Assembly (NCBI RefSeq): GCF_014844135.1
Contig: NZ_CP041403.1
Span: 1,798,001 to 1,862,000, forward strand
Source of the DNA: Arcobacter sp. FWKO B
GTDB taxonomy: Bacteria > Campylobacterota > Campylobacteria > Campylobacterales > Arcobacteraceae
DNA: 64,000 nt
Direction: 5' to 3'
Shown: one piece after another, positions 9,251 through 20,029 of the stretch
How positions within the stretch are numbered: position 1 is the first letter of the stretch
Layout of the letters: each line of letters starts with the position of its first letter
Notes under the pieces: model-generated
Seen by the model: only the letters and a program-made list of their open reading frames with translations
Database searches by the model: none
What the model was told of the DNA's origin: nothing
Made by a program: the position numbers and the translations under genes

Positions 9251-11056
9251 TCATTCAACTGTAACTGATTTGGCTAAATTTCTTGGCATATCCACATCAT
9301 TGCCAAGTCTTATTGAAATTTCTTGTGATAAAAGTTGAAGTGCTACAAGCATTTCAAAAAACTCAAGCATATAATGATCACACAAATTAGTTTTGATAAA
9401 ATCATCAGCAAGTTCAAAATTTAGCGGGCTTATTGCACAGATTGTACTATCTCTTGCACTTAGTTCTTCTACATTTGATTTGATTTTATCATAAAGTAGG
9501 TTTTGAGGCATAAGTGCAATAGTAAAAAGCTCAGGGTCGGCTAGAGCTATGGGTCCATGTTTCATCTCACCTGCTGGATACCCTTCTGCATGAAGATAAC
9601 TTATCTCTTTTAGTTTCAAAGCACCCTCTAGTGCAAGAGGATAAAACACATCTCTACCTATAAAGAAAAATCCATGACCATGAAGGTATCTTTTTGAAAG
9701 TCGTTTACACTTTTCATGTATAGACGAATCAATTTTTAGAACCCTTGGTACTTCTCTTAAAGTTCGTAATTCATTTTGTAATAAATTATTGTTAATAGAG
9801 TTTTTAATTTTACCTATGTAAAGTGATAGCATCCAAAGTACTAGAGTTTGTGTTGTAAATGCTTTTGTACTAGCTACCCCTTTTTCAATCCCCGCACGAG
9901 TTAGAAGTGTAACATCCGCAACTCTTGTAATTGAACTATTATCAACATTACAAATTGCTAATGTTTTAAGTCCACTATTTTTAGCCATTTTAAGTGCTTC
10001 TAATGTATCTGCTGTTTCACCACTTTGTGAAATTACAACAAACAAAGTGTTTTTATCTAATATAGGCTCTTTATACCTAAATTCACTTGCTATTTCAACC
10101 TCACATCTAATATTTCCAAGTCTTTGAAGAAGATAGCTTCCAGTTAATCCTGCATGATAGCTCGTTCCACATGCACAAATTTTGATATCCCTGATATCAT
10201 CAAAAAAATCTAGGCTAATTTCATCAAAACTTATTCCATTGTCTTTTATACGCCCCAACATACAATCACTTGCAACTTCACTTTGTTCGTATATCTCTTT
10301 TTCCATAAAAAATCTAAAACCATTTTTTTGAGCAAGTTGTTTTGAAGTTTGTAGTTTATTCCATTTAGTTGTATTGTTCGAGTAAAACGATATACCATTT
10401 TGATCTGCTTCACCAAATTCTCCATCTTCAAGATAAATCACTTCACTAGCATACCCGATTAAAGGTGCATCACTACTTGCAAAAAATATTTCATTTTGAG
10501 ATTTACCTATAATCATAGGTGAACCAGATTTTGCAAAAAATATTTTATCTTTATCAGCTTTTGTAATAAGTAAAATTGCATATGCTCCATGTAGAGCTTC
10601 TATAGTTTTACAAAAAGCTTCTTTTGTATTATTGGTAATTTTATGAAATTTTTCAAAAAGATGTACAATAACTTCAGTATCTGTTTGACTTAAAAATTCA
10701 ATACCTTGTGAAATTAGCTCATCTTTTAATTCTTTATAATTTTCTATAATTCCATTATGAACAACAAAAGAGTAAGCTCCTAAGTGGGGATGAGCATTTA
10801 TTTCAGTTGGTTTTCCATGTGTTGCCCATCTTGTATGACCAATACCAACAGGAGTTTCAAAACAGTTAGTACAATTTTGTGTAATTTTTTCTTCAAGATT
10901 GATAAGTTTTCCTACAGCTTTATAAGTTTCAATACCATCATCTCCAAGTAATGCTATTCCAGCACTATCATATCCTCTATATTCAAGCTCTTTTAATCCA
11001 TCTATTAAAAATTTTTTTGTATCATTTTTCCCAATATATCCAACTATTCCGCACAT
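9251..11056 (-). CDS. glmS: glutamine-fructose-6-phosphate aminotransferase (isomerizing)
   Basis: 601 residues, full length. Cys after the initiator Met (MCGIVGYIG) is the glutaminase nucleophile; GHTRWATHG and NGIIEN follow. The two SIS domains show CACGTSYHAG, SQSGETADT and, at the end, MPRNLAKSVTVE. GlmS makes glucosamine-6-phosphate for peptidoglycan and LPS. It follows the CBS/GGDEF/EAL gene by 14 bases on the minus strand. Confidence 0.97.
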   Translation of the reverse strand: MCGIVGYIGKNDTKKFLIDGLKELEYRGYDSAGIALLGDDGIETYKAVGKLINLEEKITQNCTNCFETPVGIGHTRWATHGKPTEINAHPHLGAYSFVVHNGIIENYKELKDELISQGIEFLSQTDTEVIVHLFEKFHKITNNTKEAFCKTIEALHGAYAILLITKADKDKIFFAKSGSPMIIGKSQNEIFFASSDAPLIGYASEVIYLEDGEFGEADQNGISFYSNNTTKWNKLQTSKQLAQKNGFRFFMEKEIYEQSEVASDCMLGRIKDNGISFDEISLDFFDDIRDIKICACGTSYHAGLTGSYLLQRLGNIRCEVEIASEFRYKEPILDKNTLFVVISQSGETADTLEALKMAKNSGLKTLAICNVDNSSITRVADVTLLTRAGIEKGVASTKAFTTQTLVLWMLSLYIGKIKNSINNNLLQNELRTLREVPRVLKIDSSIHEKCKRLSKRYLHGHGFFFIGRDVFYPLALEGALKLKEISYLHAEGYPAGEMKHGPIALADPELFTIALMPQNLLYDKIKSNVEELSARDSTICAISPLNFELADDFIKTNLCDHYMLEFFEMLVALQLLSQEISIRLGNDVDMPRNLAKSVTVE

Positions 11057-11070
11057 TTTGATTGCCCTTA

Positions 11071-13938
11071 TTATAATAATTTAATGAAATCTTGTATATT
11101 TACAGGTTTACTAAAGTAATACCCCTGATAATAGTCACAACCCTCTTTTTCTAAAAAATCAAGTTGCTCTTTTGTCTCAACACCTTCAGCCAAAACTTTC
11201 AGTCCTAAGGTTTTTGCCATAGATATAATAGTTTTAACTATTTGTATATCATCGTTTTCATATGGTAGTCCATCTATAAAACTTTTATCAATCTTAAGTA
11301 TATCAAGAGGAAGCTTTTTAAGATATGAAAGAGATGAGTATCCTGTCCCAAAATCATCTAAAGATATTAAAAAACCTTCATCTTTAATATTTTTTAAACT
11401 TATTATTGCTTCTTTAATATCTTTGATAAAAATAGTTTCAGTTACTTCAATTCCAATATTTTCTGGTTTGATGCCATATTTTTTGATAAGTGTTGATAAG
11501 TTGTTTTTATACCCTATATCAGAGAGTTCTAAGCTTGAAATATTAACTGATAATTTAAAATCACTGCTTGCAACTTTTAAAAACTGTTTTAAATCAGTAC
11601 AACTTTGTTTAATAACAAACTGACTAATACCACTAATTAGTCCTCTTTCTTCAGCTAGTGAGATAAATTCATCAGGGTTTATTAGTGTAGAATTATATTG
11701 CCATCTTACTAAACTTTCTGCACCAATAATCTTTCCACTTTTTACATCAACTTGGGGCTGATAAAGTACAATAAATTCATCATTTAGTATAGATTTTTGT
11801 AAACTTGAAGACAATTCCAAGCTTTTTCTAGCCTTTTTTGTTAAATCATTGTTATAAAATCTAAAACTCCCTCTTTCTTCTCTTTTTGCAAGATATAAGG
11901 CAGCATCAGAGTGTTGTAGAAGTGCTTGAGCATTGAGTGCATTATTAGGGTATATTGATATCCCCACTGTTGCACTTAGATATACGGATGCATTATTACT
12001 TAGAACATAAGTTGTATTTAGTTGTGATATTAGTTTGTTTGCAATAATAGCACAGTCTTCTTGATGTTTTATATCTTCTATTAACACACCAAATTCATCA
12101 CCACTTAATCTTGCAATAAAATTTGATGTTGCTTCTGTTGTTTGCAAATAATTTGCAACTAATATAAGTAACTCATCTCCTATGATATGCCCAAAACTAT
12201 CATTGATATCTTGAAATCTATCTAATCCTATAATTAACAATGCAATTTTTGTATTGTTTCTGTTTGCTCTGATTATAGCTTGATTTATTTGTTCTTGTAA
12301 AAATACTTTATTAGGTAATGATGTTAAAATATCGTGATGAGCTATATAGTGCATTTTATCTTGCATAGCTTTTTTTTCGGTAATATCAGATATTAAACAG
12401 TGAGTATATATTTTTTGTGTAATAGGATCTTTGGAAGTCTTACCATTTAATTCAATTATTTTAATATCACCATTTTTAGTAATAAATTCAAATGTTTTAT
12501 GTTTGACTTCACCTTTGTTTAATAATTCATTTATATTACATTTCATAATATTTAGATGATTAGGTGTTAGATATCTACCTATAAATGTACCTATTACTTC
12601 ATGATACTTATAACCACTAAATTCAAGCCATGCATTATTTACCTCTATAATATTTCCTTTTTCATCAAGACTTTGATATGGAAGAGGGGCATGATCAAAT
12701 AGATTTTTAAATCTTGCTTCACTTTCAATTAGTGACTTTTGCATATTTTTAATTGATGTTATATCTTCTTTAATAGCTACAAAGTGGCTTATTTCATGGT
12801 TTTCATCTATGATAGGGGTAATGGTGAGTTTTTCATTATATAAAGAGCCATTTTTCTTTTTATTTATTATTTCACCTTTGAAACTTTTTTTTGAAAGTAT
12901 AGTATTCCAAAGTATTTCATAAAATTCTTTAGTTTGTAAACCTGAGCCAATAAGTTGTTTAGGTCTTTTCCCTATAATTTCTCTTGAAGTATATCCTGTA
13001 AGTTCCTCAAATGCATGATTACACCATTTAATTGTAGTATCAATATCTGTAATAATTACTGCGTTTGCAGAGGATTTTAGTGCAATATCAAGAAGTTTCA
13101 ACTCTTCATCTTGTTTTTTTATAATTTCAAGTTCATAATTTTTTTGTTTTAAAGATTGAGACAAAATTTCTATTTTTTTGCTTTGAATAGATTTTAATAT
13201 GTCATGTCTAGTAACAATACCTACTAATCGTCCTGCTTCATTAACTACCGCTATTCGTCTGATTTTCAAATCTTCCATTAATGAGACACAAAGAGTTAAT
13301 GGTTCATCTTCTTTTATAGTTTGAAGAGGTTTTGACATAACATCATTTAATGTATAAGAGCTAGTTTTTTTATTAGCATATGAGACCATATCTCTTTCTG
13401 TAATTATTCCAACAGGGTAATTATTTTCATCTGTTACTATCAAAGAGCTTATTTTATGGTGGAGCATAATTGATGCTGCATCACTTAGAGTATAACTATC
13501 AGTTATAGTTATAACATTTTTTGTCATAACATCTGAAGATGTTTTTAATTTTATAAGTATATCGGTATCTAAATACCGTAAAAAATCACTTTGAGTGGCA
13601 ATCCCTTTAATTTTTCTATCATGATCTACAGCTATAATATGTCTTAAGTGTTTATCTTGCATTATCTCAAATGCTTTATGTATTTCTGTATCTTCATCCA
13701 ATGTAAAAAGTTGTTTAGAACTAATTACATCCTTTACAGTTAAATTGATTATATCTACACTTGAAGCAACAACTTTCATAGCATCAAATTCTGTAAAAAT
13801 CCCAATTGGATGGTTATGCAAATCAACAATTATAATAGAGCTTATTTTTGTATCTTGCATTATTGATAGTAAAGATGATACTAAGTCATCCTTTGAAGCT
13901 AGTTTGACATTTGTAGATATGATATGTTTAAGTTTCAT
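11071..13938 (-). CDS. four-CBS, two-PAS, GGDEF-EAL signalling protein
   Basis: 955 residues from ATG 13938, which has AAAAAGG 5 bases upstream. An upstream in-frame ATG at 14037 would code through a palindromic repeat and was rejected. Order: four CBS repeats as two Bateman pairs (about 1-245), a short coil, two PAS domains (about 285-400 and 410-525), GGDEF (SGDEF for GGDEF) and EAL (ESLVRW for EALVRW), with DDFGTGYSSLSYLKKLPLDILKID cut here to its usual form in the loop. No TM helices. It probably makes or degrades cyclic di-GMP in response to an adenosyl ligand and a PAS cue; which activity dominates cannot be read. Confidence 0.92.
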   Translation of the reverse strand: MKLKHIISTNVKLASKDDLVSSLLSIMQDTKISSIIIVDLHNHPIGIFTEFDAMKVVASSVDIINLTVKDVISSKQLFTLDEDTEIHKAFEIMQDKHLRHIIAVDHDRKIKGIATQSDFLRYLDTDILIKLKTSSDVMTKNVITITDSYTLSDAASIMLHHKISSLIVTDENNYPVGIITERDMVSYANKKTSSYTLNDVMSKPLQTIKEDEPLTLCVSLMEDLKIRRIAVVNEAGRLVGIVTRHDILKSIQSKKIEILSQSLKQKNYELEIIKKQDEELKLLDIALKSSANAVIITDIDTTIKWCNHAFEELTGYTSREIIGKRPKQLIGSGLQTKEFYEILWNTILSKKSFKGEIINKKKNGSLYNEKLTITPIIDENHEISHFVAIKEDITSIKNMQKSLIESEARFKNLFDHAPLPYQSLDEKGNIIEVNNAWLEFSGYKYHEVIGTFIGRYLTPNHLNIMKCNINELLNKGEVKHKTFEFITKNGDIKIIELNGKTSKDPITQKIYTHCLISDITEKKAMQDKMHYIAHHDILTSLPNKVFLQEQINQAIIRANRNNTKIALLIIGLDRFQDINDSFGHIIGDELLILVANYLQTTEATSNFIARLSGDEFGVLIEDIKHQEDCAIIANKLISQLNTTYVLSNNASVYLSATVGISIYPNNALNAQALLQHSDAALYLAKREERGSFRFYNNDLTKKARKSLELSSSLQKSILNDEFIVLYQPQVDVKSGKIIGAESLVRWQYNSTLINPDEFISLAEERGLISGISQFVIKQSCTDLKQFLKVASSDFKLSVNISSLELSDIGYKNNLSTLIKKYGIKPENIGIEVTETIFIKDIKEAIISLKNIKDEGFLISLDDFGTGYSSLSYLKKLPLDILKIDKSFIDGLPYENDDIQIVKTIISMAKTLGLKVLAEGVETKEQLDFLEKEGCDYYQGYYFSKPVNIQDFIKLL

Positions 13939-13978
13939 GGTTACCTTTTTAGAGCTGATGAAGTACTGAGTTTCTTTG

Positions 13979-14035
13979 GGAACCCCAAATTTATCTGGGC
14001 TTGGTTTAAAAGAAGCCAGATGAATCTGGCGTTCC
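13979..14035. repeat. palindromic element A (GGAAC ... GTTCC) downstream of purH
   Basis: GGAAC at 13979-13983 pairs with GTTCC at 14031-14035. Between them are a weak hairpin (13984-13999, arms CCCA and TGGG) and a strong one, GCCAGATGAATCTGGC (14015-14030). The second hairpin and the closing arm are identical to element B at 15634-15682. Folded, it would be a three-way junction. Confidence 0.75.
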
Positions 14036-14061
14036 ATTAACTACACAGTACCCTCTTAAAA

Positions 14062-15600
14062 TTAATGTAAAAAGTGTCTTACACCCGTAAAATACAAGCT
14101 CATCCCATACTCATCAGCAGCTTGTATAACTTCATCATCTCTTACGCTTCCACCTGGTTCTATTACACATTTAACACCAGCTTTTTGTGCTTCGTCTATA
14201 GAGTCTCTAAAAGGGAAAAATGCCTCACTAGCCAAACATGCTCCACTTACATCTAGTCCCATATCGGCTGCTTTTCTAAGAGCTGCTTTTGCTGCGTCCA
14301 CTCTTGAAGTCATACCCATACCCACAGCTACCATAGCAGAGTTTTTTACATAAACTACGCAGTTTGATTTAGTCAAAGATGCTACTTTATATGCTATTTC
14401 TAAGTCTTTCATTTCTTGTGATGAGGCACTTAGTTTTGATACTTGTTTTGCATTTTTAACTTCATCATCACCCACTTTGTCAGCATCTTGAAGTACAAAT
14501 CCACCATCAACTATTTTGAAGTTTATATCATCATTTGCCATTTCAAGCTTTTTTGTACCTTGGCTAAATAGTTTGATTCTTTGTTTTCTACTAAGTTCTT
14601 CTACTGCTTCAGCTGTGAAGTCAGCTGCAAATACAACCTCTAAGAAAATTTCATTCATTTTTTTTGCAAGGTCAAGTTCAACTATACCATTTACCGCTAC
14701 AACACCACCAAATGCACTTATAGGGTCACATTTAAGAGCTTCTGTATAGCTTTCTAGTAGTGTATCTTTTATAGCAAAACCACATGGATTTCCATGTTTT
14801 ACTATTGCGATTGCATTATCATCACCAAAAGCACTTGCTATTTTTGCAGCTCCACTAATATCACCCATATTATTGAAGCTTGGCTCACCTTTGACTACTT
14901 TGAATTTATTTGAAAAGTGTGCATCAAATTCGTACAATGCACCTTTTTGATGAGGATTTTCACCGTATCTTGTATCAAATACTTTATTTCCTACTATAAA
15001 TGTTTTGTCACCAAAACCATTTTTAAATCTTTTGTTCATATAGTTTGCTATCATAGAATCATACGCAGCAGTATGCTCATAAGCTTTTATCATTAAATCT
15101 CTTCTAAATTCTACACTATTTGTACCGTTTTTTAGATTTTGTAAAACCAAATCATAATCAGCCACATCAGTGATAATAATAACGCTATCAAAGTTTTTTG
15201 CAGCACTTCTAACCATGGCTGGTCCACCGATATCTATATTTTCTATTATCTCTTCGAAATCATCAGTTTTTTCTATAGTTGCTTTAAAAGGATAAAGATT
15301 TACACACACCAAATCAATCCCCTCAATTCCAAGTTCTTTGGCTTGGTCTAAGTGTGATTGTTTGTCTCTTCTATGTAGTATCCCACCGTGAATATAAGGG
15401 TTTAGAGTTTTTACTCTACCTTCAAAACACTCTGGAAATTTAGTCACCTCATTTGCTTCAATTACTGCTATATTGTTATCTTTTAGAGTTTTGTATGTTC
15501 CACCTGTTGAGATTATCTCAAAACCAAGCCCTACAAGCTCTTTAGCAAAATTTACAACACCACTTTTATCACTTACACTTATTAATGCTCTTTTTTTCAA
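14062..15600 (-). CDS. purH: bifunctional AICAR transformylase / IMP cyclohydrolase
   Basis: 512 residues, full length. The N-terminal IMP cyclohydrolase domain shows [16 protein letters not shown] and [15 protein letters not shown]; the transformylase domain has KHGNPCGFA and ends [12 protein letters not shown]. It does the last two steps of IMP synthesis. purL lies upstream on the same strand and palindromic elements lie on either side, 26 to 34 bases away. Confidence 0.97.
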   Translation of the reverse strand: MKKRALISVSDKSGVVNFAKELVGLGFEIISTGGTYKTLKDNNIAVIEANEVTKFPECFEGRVKTLNPYIHGGILHRRDKQSHLDQAKELGIEGIDLVCVNLYPFKATIEKTDDFEEIIENIDIGGPAMVRSAAKNFDSVIIITDVADYDLVLQNLKNGTNSVEFRRDLMIKAYEHTAAYDSMIANYMNKRFKNGFGDKTFIVGNKVFDTRYGENPHQKGALYEFDAHFSNKFKVVKGEPSFNNMGDISGAAKIASAFGDDNAIAIVKHGNPCGFAIKDTLLESYTEALKCDPISAFGGVVAVNGIVELDLAKKMNEIFLEVVFAADFTAEAVEELSRKQRIKLFSQGTKKLEMANDDINFKIVDGGFVLQDADKVGDDEVKNAKQVSKLSASSQEMKDLEIAYKVASLTKSNCVVYVKNSAMVAVGMGMTSRVDAAKAALRKAADMGLDVSGACLASEAFFPFRDSIDEAQKAGVKCVIEPGGSVRDDEVIQAADEYGMSLYFTGVRHFLH

Positions 15601-15633
15601 AAAAACCCCTTAACTTTTACTTTTTATATTTTA

Positions 15634-15682
15634 TGGAACACCAGTCTAAGACTGGTTATAGTGCCAGATGAATCTGGCGTTC
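15634..15682. repeat. palindromic element B (GGAAC ... GTTCC) between purL and purH
   Basis: GGAAC (15634-15638) and GTTCC (15678-15682) enclose two hairpins: ACCAGTC/GACTGGT (15639-15655) and GCCAGATGAATCTGGC (15662-15677). It shares its right hairpin and closing arm exactly with element A and lies 4 bases after the purL stop. It could end part of the purL transcript or mark a processing site. Confidence 0.8.
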
Positions 15683-15686
15683 CGAT

Positions 15687-17897
15687 TTATAGGTCTTGTT
15701 CTACTACTTCTTTAAATCTGTTGAAATATACTTTGCTTACATTTGTTAAATCAGCTTCTATATCGTTAATTTTGATTTTATCTCCACCTACAGTTCCAAC
15801 TCTATATACTTTGATACCTATTTCGTTTGCCAATGCTTCAAACTCTTTTACATTGTGTGGAGTTACTTCAACTATTGCTCTACTTAAAGTTTCGCTAAAT
15901 AAATCGTTGCTTTCTTTTAACTCTACTTTTACATCTACACCTTTTCCACCGATACAAGCCATTTTTGATAAACTCACGGCAAGTCCGCCTACACCTATAT
16001 CTTTAGCAGATTTTAGTAAGCTTTTTTCGTTTGCTTTGATTATCAAATCCCAAAGCTTCATCTCTTTAGTAAAGTCAACTTCAGGGTGAACTCCACCAAC
16101 TACTCCATAGAATTTTTTCATATAAAGTGAGCCACCAAATTCGCTTTTTGTGTCACCTATGATATAAAGTGCATTTCCATCACCTAAAAGTTTGCTTGGT
16201 AGTACTTTGTTTGCATCAGCATTTACACCCACCATACAAATAGTTGGAGTTGGGAATATACTTACACCATTTGTTTCATTATAAAGAGATACATTTCCGC
16301 CAGTTACAGGAGTATTAAGTGCCAAACAAGCATCTTTTATGCCTTCGCAACACTCTTTAAACTGCCACATAACTTCAGGATTTTGTGGGTTACCAAAGTT
16401 TAGGTTATCTGTAATTGCTAGAGGTCTTGCACCACTTGTAGCTACATTTCTACCACTTTGCATAACAGCTGCTGCAGCTCCTAGTTTTGGGTTTATATAA
16501 CAAAATCTTGTGTTACAATCACTACTCATGGCAATCGCACGACCTGTCTCTTTTACTCTGATTACACTTGCATCAAGACTTCCAGGACCTTTTATAGTGT
16601 TTGTTTGTACCATTGAATCGTATTGTGAATAAATCCAGCTTTTATCAACAACTTCAATATCACTCATAAGTGCATCATAAGCCTCTTGATTTGAGATGTT
16701 TTTATCCATTTTTACATCTGCTACCGTTTCTAAGTATTTTGGTTTTGCTATAGGACGATCTAGTACTGGTGCTTCTTCACTTACTGGCTGAACTGGAATT
16801 TCTGCACATTTTTCACCATGCCAAAATAGCTCCATATTACCAGTATCAGTAACTTCACCGATAACTGCAACATCAAGTTCCCATTTTTCAAATATATCAA
16901 TAATAGCTTGTTCACACCCTTTTTTAGCACAAATAAGCATTCTTTCTTGAGACTCACTTAGCATGAAATCATAAGGAGTCATCCCTTCTTCTCTTGCTGG
17001 AACTTTGTCAAGGTGCATTATCATACCGCTGCCACTTCTTCCAGCCATCTCAAATGAGCTAGAAGTTAGTCCAGCTGCACCCATATCTTGGATACCTACT
17101 ATCAAATCAGCTTTAAATAACTCTAAACAAGCTTCAAGTAAAAGTTTTTCAGTAAATGGGTCACCCACTTGAACAGTTGGTCTTTTACTAGCACTATCAT
17201 CATCAAATGACGCACTACTCATAACAGCCCCACCTAGTCCATCACGACCTGTTTTACTTCCTACATACATTACAGGGTTGCCTATACCTTCAGCTTTACC
17301 GTAGAAAATCTCATCAGCTTTTGCAAGACCTAAAGTAAATGCATTTACTAGGTTATTTCCTGCATAACAATCCTCAAAAGATGTCTCTCCACCAACTGTT
17401 GGCACACCCATACAGTTACCATACCCACCAATTCCAGCAACAACACCTCTTAATAGGTATCTATGTTTTTTAGCTGTTTCACTATTGCCTTCAATATTTG
17501 CAAATCTGATAGAATTAAGCCCTGCAACTGGTCTTGCACCCATAGTAAATACATCTCTTAAAATCCCTCCAACACCTGTAGCAGCACCTTGATAAGGCTC
17601 TATAAAGCTTGGGTGGTTGTGTGATTCCATTTTAAATACTGCTGCATATCCATCACCAATATCGATAACTCCTGCATTTTCACCTGGACCTTGGATAACC
17701 CATGGAGCAGACACAGGAAAGCCTCTTAGATATTTTTTACTTGATTTGTATGAGCAATGTTCACTCCACATAGCTGAAAATATACCGATTTCTACCACAT
17801 TTGGGTCACGACCTAAGATTTTTCTAATGTGTTCTAAATCTTCTAAACTTAATTTATGAGCTAACGCTATCTCTTCTACTGTTTGAGGTTTTTGCAT
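15687..17897 (-). CDS. purL: phosphoribosylformylglycinamidine synthase subunit PurL
   Basis: 736 residues, the small PurL form that works with separate PurS and PurQ (neither is in the window). Motifs: [13 protein letters not shown] near the N-terminus, [17 protein letters not shown], and the AIR-synthase-type repeats [10 protein letters not shown] and [12 protein letters not shown]. It converts FGAR to FGAM with ATP and glutamine-derived ammonia. It follows the cyclophilin gene by 13 bases. Confidence 0.97.
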   Translation of the reverse strand: MQKPQTVEEIALAHKLSLEDLEHIRKILGRDPNVVEIGIFSAMWSEHCSYKSSKKYLRGFPVSAPWVIQGPGENAGVIDIGDGYAAVFKMESHNHPSFIEPYQGAATGVGGILRDVFTMGARPVAGLNSIRFANIEGNSETAKKHRYLLRGVVAGIGGYGNCMGVPTVGGETSFEDCYAGNNLVNAFTLGLAKADEIFYGKAEGIGNPVMYVGSKTGRDGLGGAVMSSASFDDDSASKRPTVQVGDPFTEKLLLEACLELFKADLIVGIQDMGAAGLTSSSFEMAGRSGSGMIMHLDKVPAREEGMTPYDFMLSESQERMLICAKKGCEQAIIDIFEKWELDVAVIGEVTDTGNMELFWHGEKCAEIPVQPVSEEAPVLDRPIAKPKYLETVADVKMDKNISNQEAYDALMSDIEVVDKSWIYSQYDSMVQTNTIKGPGSLDASVIRVKETGRAIAMSSDCNTRFCYINPKLGAAAAVMQSGRNVATSGARPLAITDNLNFGNPQNPEVMWQFKECCEGIKDACLALNTPVTGGNVSLYNETNGVSIFPTPTICMVGVNADANKVLPSKLLGDGNALYIIGDTKSEFGGSLYMKKFYGVVGGVHPEVDFTKEMKLWDLIIKANEKSLLKSAKDIGVGGLAVSLSKMACIGGKGVDVKVELKESNDLFSETLSRAIVEVTPHNVKEFEALANEIGIKVYRVGTVGGDKIKINDIEADLTNVSKVYFNRFKEVVEQDL

Positions 17898-17910
17898 GGG
17901 GTTACCTTTA

Positions 17911-18420
17911 TTAGTTTTTGTTTTCTAAAATTTCGATTGATTTGATAGTATCACCTTGACCTATAGCATCAAGAGCTATAAAACTATCTTTATCTTGTGG
18001 CTCTATACCACCAAATACAGTGTGAACACCATCAAGATGAGGGCATGGAACAAAACATATAAAAAACTGACTTCCACCAGTGTTTTTACCAGCATGAGCC
18101 ATAGAAAGAGACCCTCTTTTATGTACTTGCTTATCAGCTCCAGTTTCACATTTGATTGCCCAGCCTGGACCGCCTGTACCTCTACCATTTGGACATCCAC
18201 CTTGAGCCATAAACCCTGGGATTACTCTATGAAATATAAGTCCATTATAAAACCCATCATTTGCCAATGTTGCAAAGTTCGCTACTGCTGTAGGAGTCTC
18301 TTTTGGGAATAATTTAATCCAAATCACGCCATGGTCTGTTGTAATTTTTGCATATTGAAACTTTGCCATTGTAGCTTCATCAAGATCGTACTCTTTTAAA
18401 TCTTTACCAAATCCAAACAT
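17911..18420 (-). CDS. ppiB: cyclophilin-type peptidyl-prolyl cis-trans isomerase
   Basis: 169 residues with no signal peptide, so cytoplasmic. The cyclophilin core is clear: [13 protein letters not shown], the [11 protein letters not shown] run and [10 protein letters not shown], which carry the catalytic Arg and the substrate-pocket residues. It speeds proline isomerisation in folding proteins. It has its own promoter-like -10 and is followed by purL. The symbol is by similarity of type only. Confidence 0.9.
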   Translation of the reverse strand: MFGFGKDLKEYDLDEATMAKFQYAKITTDHGVIWIKLFPKETPTAVANFATLANDGFYNGLIFHRVIPGFMAQGGCPNGRGTGGPGWAIKCETGADKQVHKRGSLSMAHAGKNTGGSQFFICFVPCPHLDGVHTVFGGIEPQDKDSFIALDAIGQGDTIKSIEILENKN

Positions 18421-18464
18421 ATAAATCCTTACTATTTAGGGAATAACCCTTTTGATTTTTTGAT

Positions 18465-18470
18465 ATTATA
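18465..18470 (-). promoter_or_regulatory. -10 box upstream of the cyclophilin gene
   Basis: Minus strand TATAAT, 45 bases before the start codon, with a T-run (CTTTTTTG) directly upstream. The leader between contains a short AGGG/CCCT inverted repeat. Confidence 0.55.
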
Positions 18471-18539
18471 CAAAAAAGTTGTTTAATAGTTGTTTTGTCT
18501 TATTGTTGTGTCCAAAATATTAAGATATTTTTTTAACTT

Positions 18540-19271
18540 TCATACTAATAAAAACAATCCGATACTTATCACTAAAATTGGCGATATTATTTGTAGTATT
18601 TTAAGAATTTTTGTACTTTTTGAGGCTAATTTGGAGCTTTTAAGAGCCAAAATTCCTGCTATTGAAATAGTGAGTCCCATCCCTATACTCATAGCAATTG
18701 TAGCAAATATACCAGTGATGAGATGTCCAAGCATCAAAGAAAAAAGTAGTACGGTCATAACCCCAGGACATGGAACAATACCTACAGATAATGCTACAAA
18801 AAAAGGTTTTTTGTTTGATATGTTTTCATCTCTTTCACAGCGGTTCCAATCTTTTTTGAGTTCATATAAAAGATAAATACCTACTAGTAGAATCAATCCA
18901 CCAGATATTTTATACATCATATCTACACTTTGGTTGAAAGTTTTTGAAAATACTCCATCTATTAAATAATATATTACAAATGTCAAAACAAGTGCAGAAA
19001 AAGCGTGGATAATAGATACCATATAGCCTATTTTAAATGCACTAGATATTTTTTTACCATGAGATAAAAAATAGCTTGCTACTATTGCTTTTCCATGACC
19101 AGGACCAGCTGCATGAATAGCACCATAAGCAAAAGCGATTGCAATAATAATCAAAGAGCCATAAAGCCCAAGTTCATCTATTTGTCGAAAAGATGAGGCG
19201 ATATTTGCATTTAATATTTTTTGGTAGTTGTTAAGATTATAAATAAACTCCCCCCAAAGATTTCCTATCAT
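18540..19271 (-). CDS. NicO/RcnA-family nickel-cobalt type transporter
   Basis: 243 residues and about six TM helices. The signature AAGPGHGKA in the second helix region and the later GIVPCPGVMTVLL match the NicO family, whose members export or move Ni2+/Co2+. The start is set at 19271, where GGAGGG lies just before ATG and ATGA overlaps the DUF1007 stop; a start four codons earlier is less well supported. Pairing with a DUF1007 protein is a common arrangement. Direction and metal are not certain. Confidence 0.85.
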   Translation of the reverse strand: MIGNLWGEFIYNLNNYQKILNANIASSFRQIDELGLYGSLIIIAIAFAYGAIHAAGPGHGKAIVASYFLSHGKKISSAFKIGYMVSIIHAFSALVLTFVIYYLIDGVFSKTFNQSVDMMYKISGGLILLVGIYLLYELKKDWNRCERDENISNKKPFFVALSVGIVPCPGVMTVLLFSLMLGHLITGIFATIAMSIGMGLTISIAGILALKSSKLASKSTKILKILQIISPILVISIGLFLLV

Positions 19272-19822
19272 ATTCCCTCCCATTTGATTAGTAACATATG
19301 TGCTATATAAAAATCCATATCTTCTCTTATTGAAGAGATACTTGATAATTTAATATTTTGATTATTTGTTGCTACTTTCGTATTTTTATCTAGACCAAAA
19401 GCCATTCCCATGTCATCATCAAAAGAACCAATTTTTAAATTCTTTTTTGATAAATCTATTTTTGTAGTTAGATTAAATTTATAAACCACTTTAAATTTTT
19501 CTATGTATACTGTAAAATTAGTTGGTTTTGATAAAGTTAACTGACTTCCGTTTTGATATGCAAATGTATAGTATTCAAAATCTACCAAATGAGAAAAAGC
19601 CTCTTTTTCAATATACTTTATTTCAGATTCATCAAGTTTCCCATTTCTATTTCTATCAAAATCCATAAGGATTAGTTGGGAAGTCATTTCATCAAAATAC
19701 CAATAAACATCAATATTTGCTTCGTCATCTTCTATCTTAATATCAAATTTAACATCTACAAAAACATGAGGATGAGCATATACAAAAATTGTAGTCAATA
19801 AAAAAGATATTATGATTTTCAT
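19268..19822 (-). CDS. DUF1007 family periplasmic protein
   Basis: 184 residues with a signal peptide (MKIIISFLLTTIFVYAHPH), the mature protein starting at a His-rich HPHVFVD typical of DUF1007. It contains DFDRNRNGKLDESEI, an EF-hand-like acidic loop. DUF1007 proteins usually sit beside NicO-type transporters and are thought to hand metal to or from them in the periplasm; that role is inferred. Its stop overlaps the transporter start by 4 bases. Confidence 0.88.
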   Translation of the reverse strand: MKIIISFLLTTIFVYAHPHVFVDVKFDIKIEDDEANIDVYWYFDEMTSQLILMDFDRNRNGKLDESEIKYIEKEAFSHLVDFEYYTFAYQNGSQLTLSKPTNFTVYIEKFKVVYKFNLTTKIDLSKKNLKIGSFDDDMGMAFGLDKNTKVATNNQNIKLSSISSIREDMDFYIAHMLLIKWEGI

Positions 19823-19961
19823 ATTTGCCTTTTTTGCGATTTTTGGTAAGAATTATACATTTTTAAACTTAAGTATTAATAATAGGTATCATTTAGATAT
19901 ATGAGAATTGTTTTAAGTGTTAATAGTGTAAAATAACAGTTATTTTAATTATAAAGCGTTA

Positions 19962-20014
19962 AAGGTTGAAGGATTTTTTCTTTTCTTTGTTCTTCGTCCT
20001 TAACCCTTCACCCT
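19962..20014. repeat. imperfect inverted repeat upstream of the Csd4-like gene
   Basis: AAGGTTGAAGGATT (near 19962-19975) pairs imperfectly with AACCCTTCACCCT (20002-20014) across a T-rich loop. The right arm ends just before the ribosome site (AAAAAAGG) of the next gene, so a fold here could affect its translation. The rest of the 207-base divergent gap shows no gene. Confidence 0.45.
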
Positions 20015-20029
20015 AAAAAAGGTTTTAAT

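Noticed and set aside
13939-14037. 33-codon N-terminal extension of the CBS/GGDEF/EAL protein.
   Set aside because: It would translate through palindromic element A and lacks a good ribosome site, whereas ATG 13938 has AAAAAGG and starts directly with the first CBS repeat.
14516-17859. Open frames on the plus strand opposite purH and purL (60 to 142 codons).
   Set aside because: They lie opposite highly conserved genes, have no ribosome sites and look like antisense shadows.
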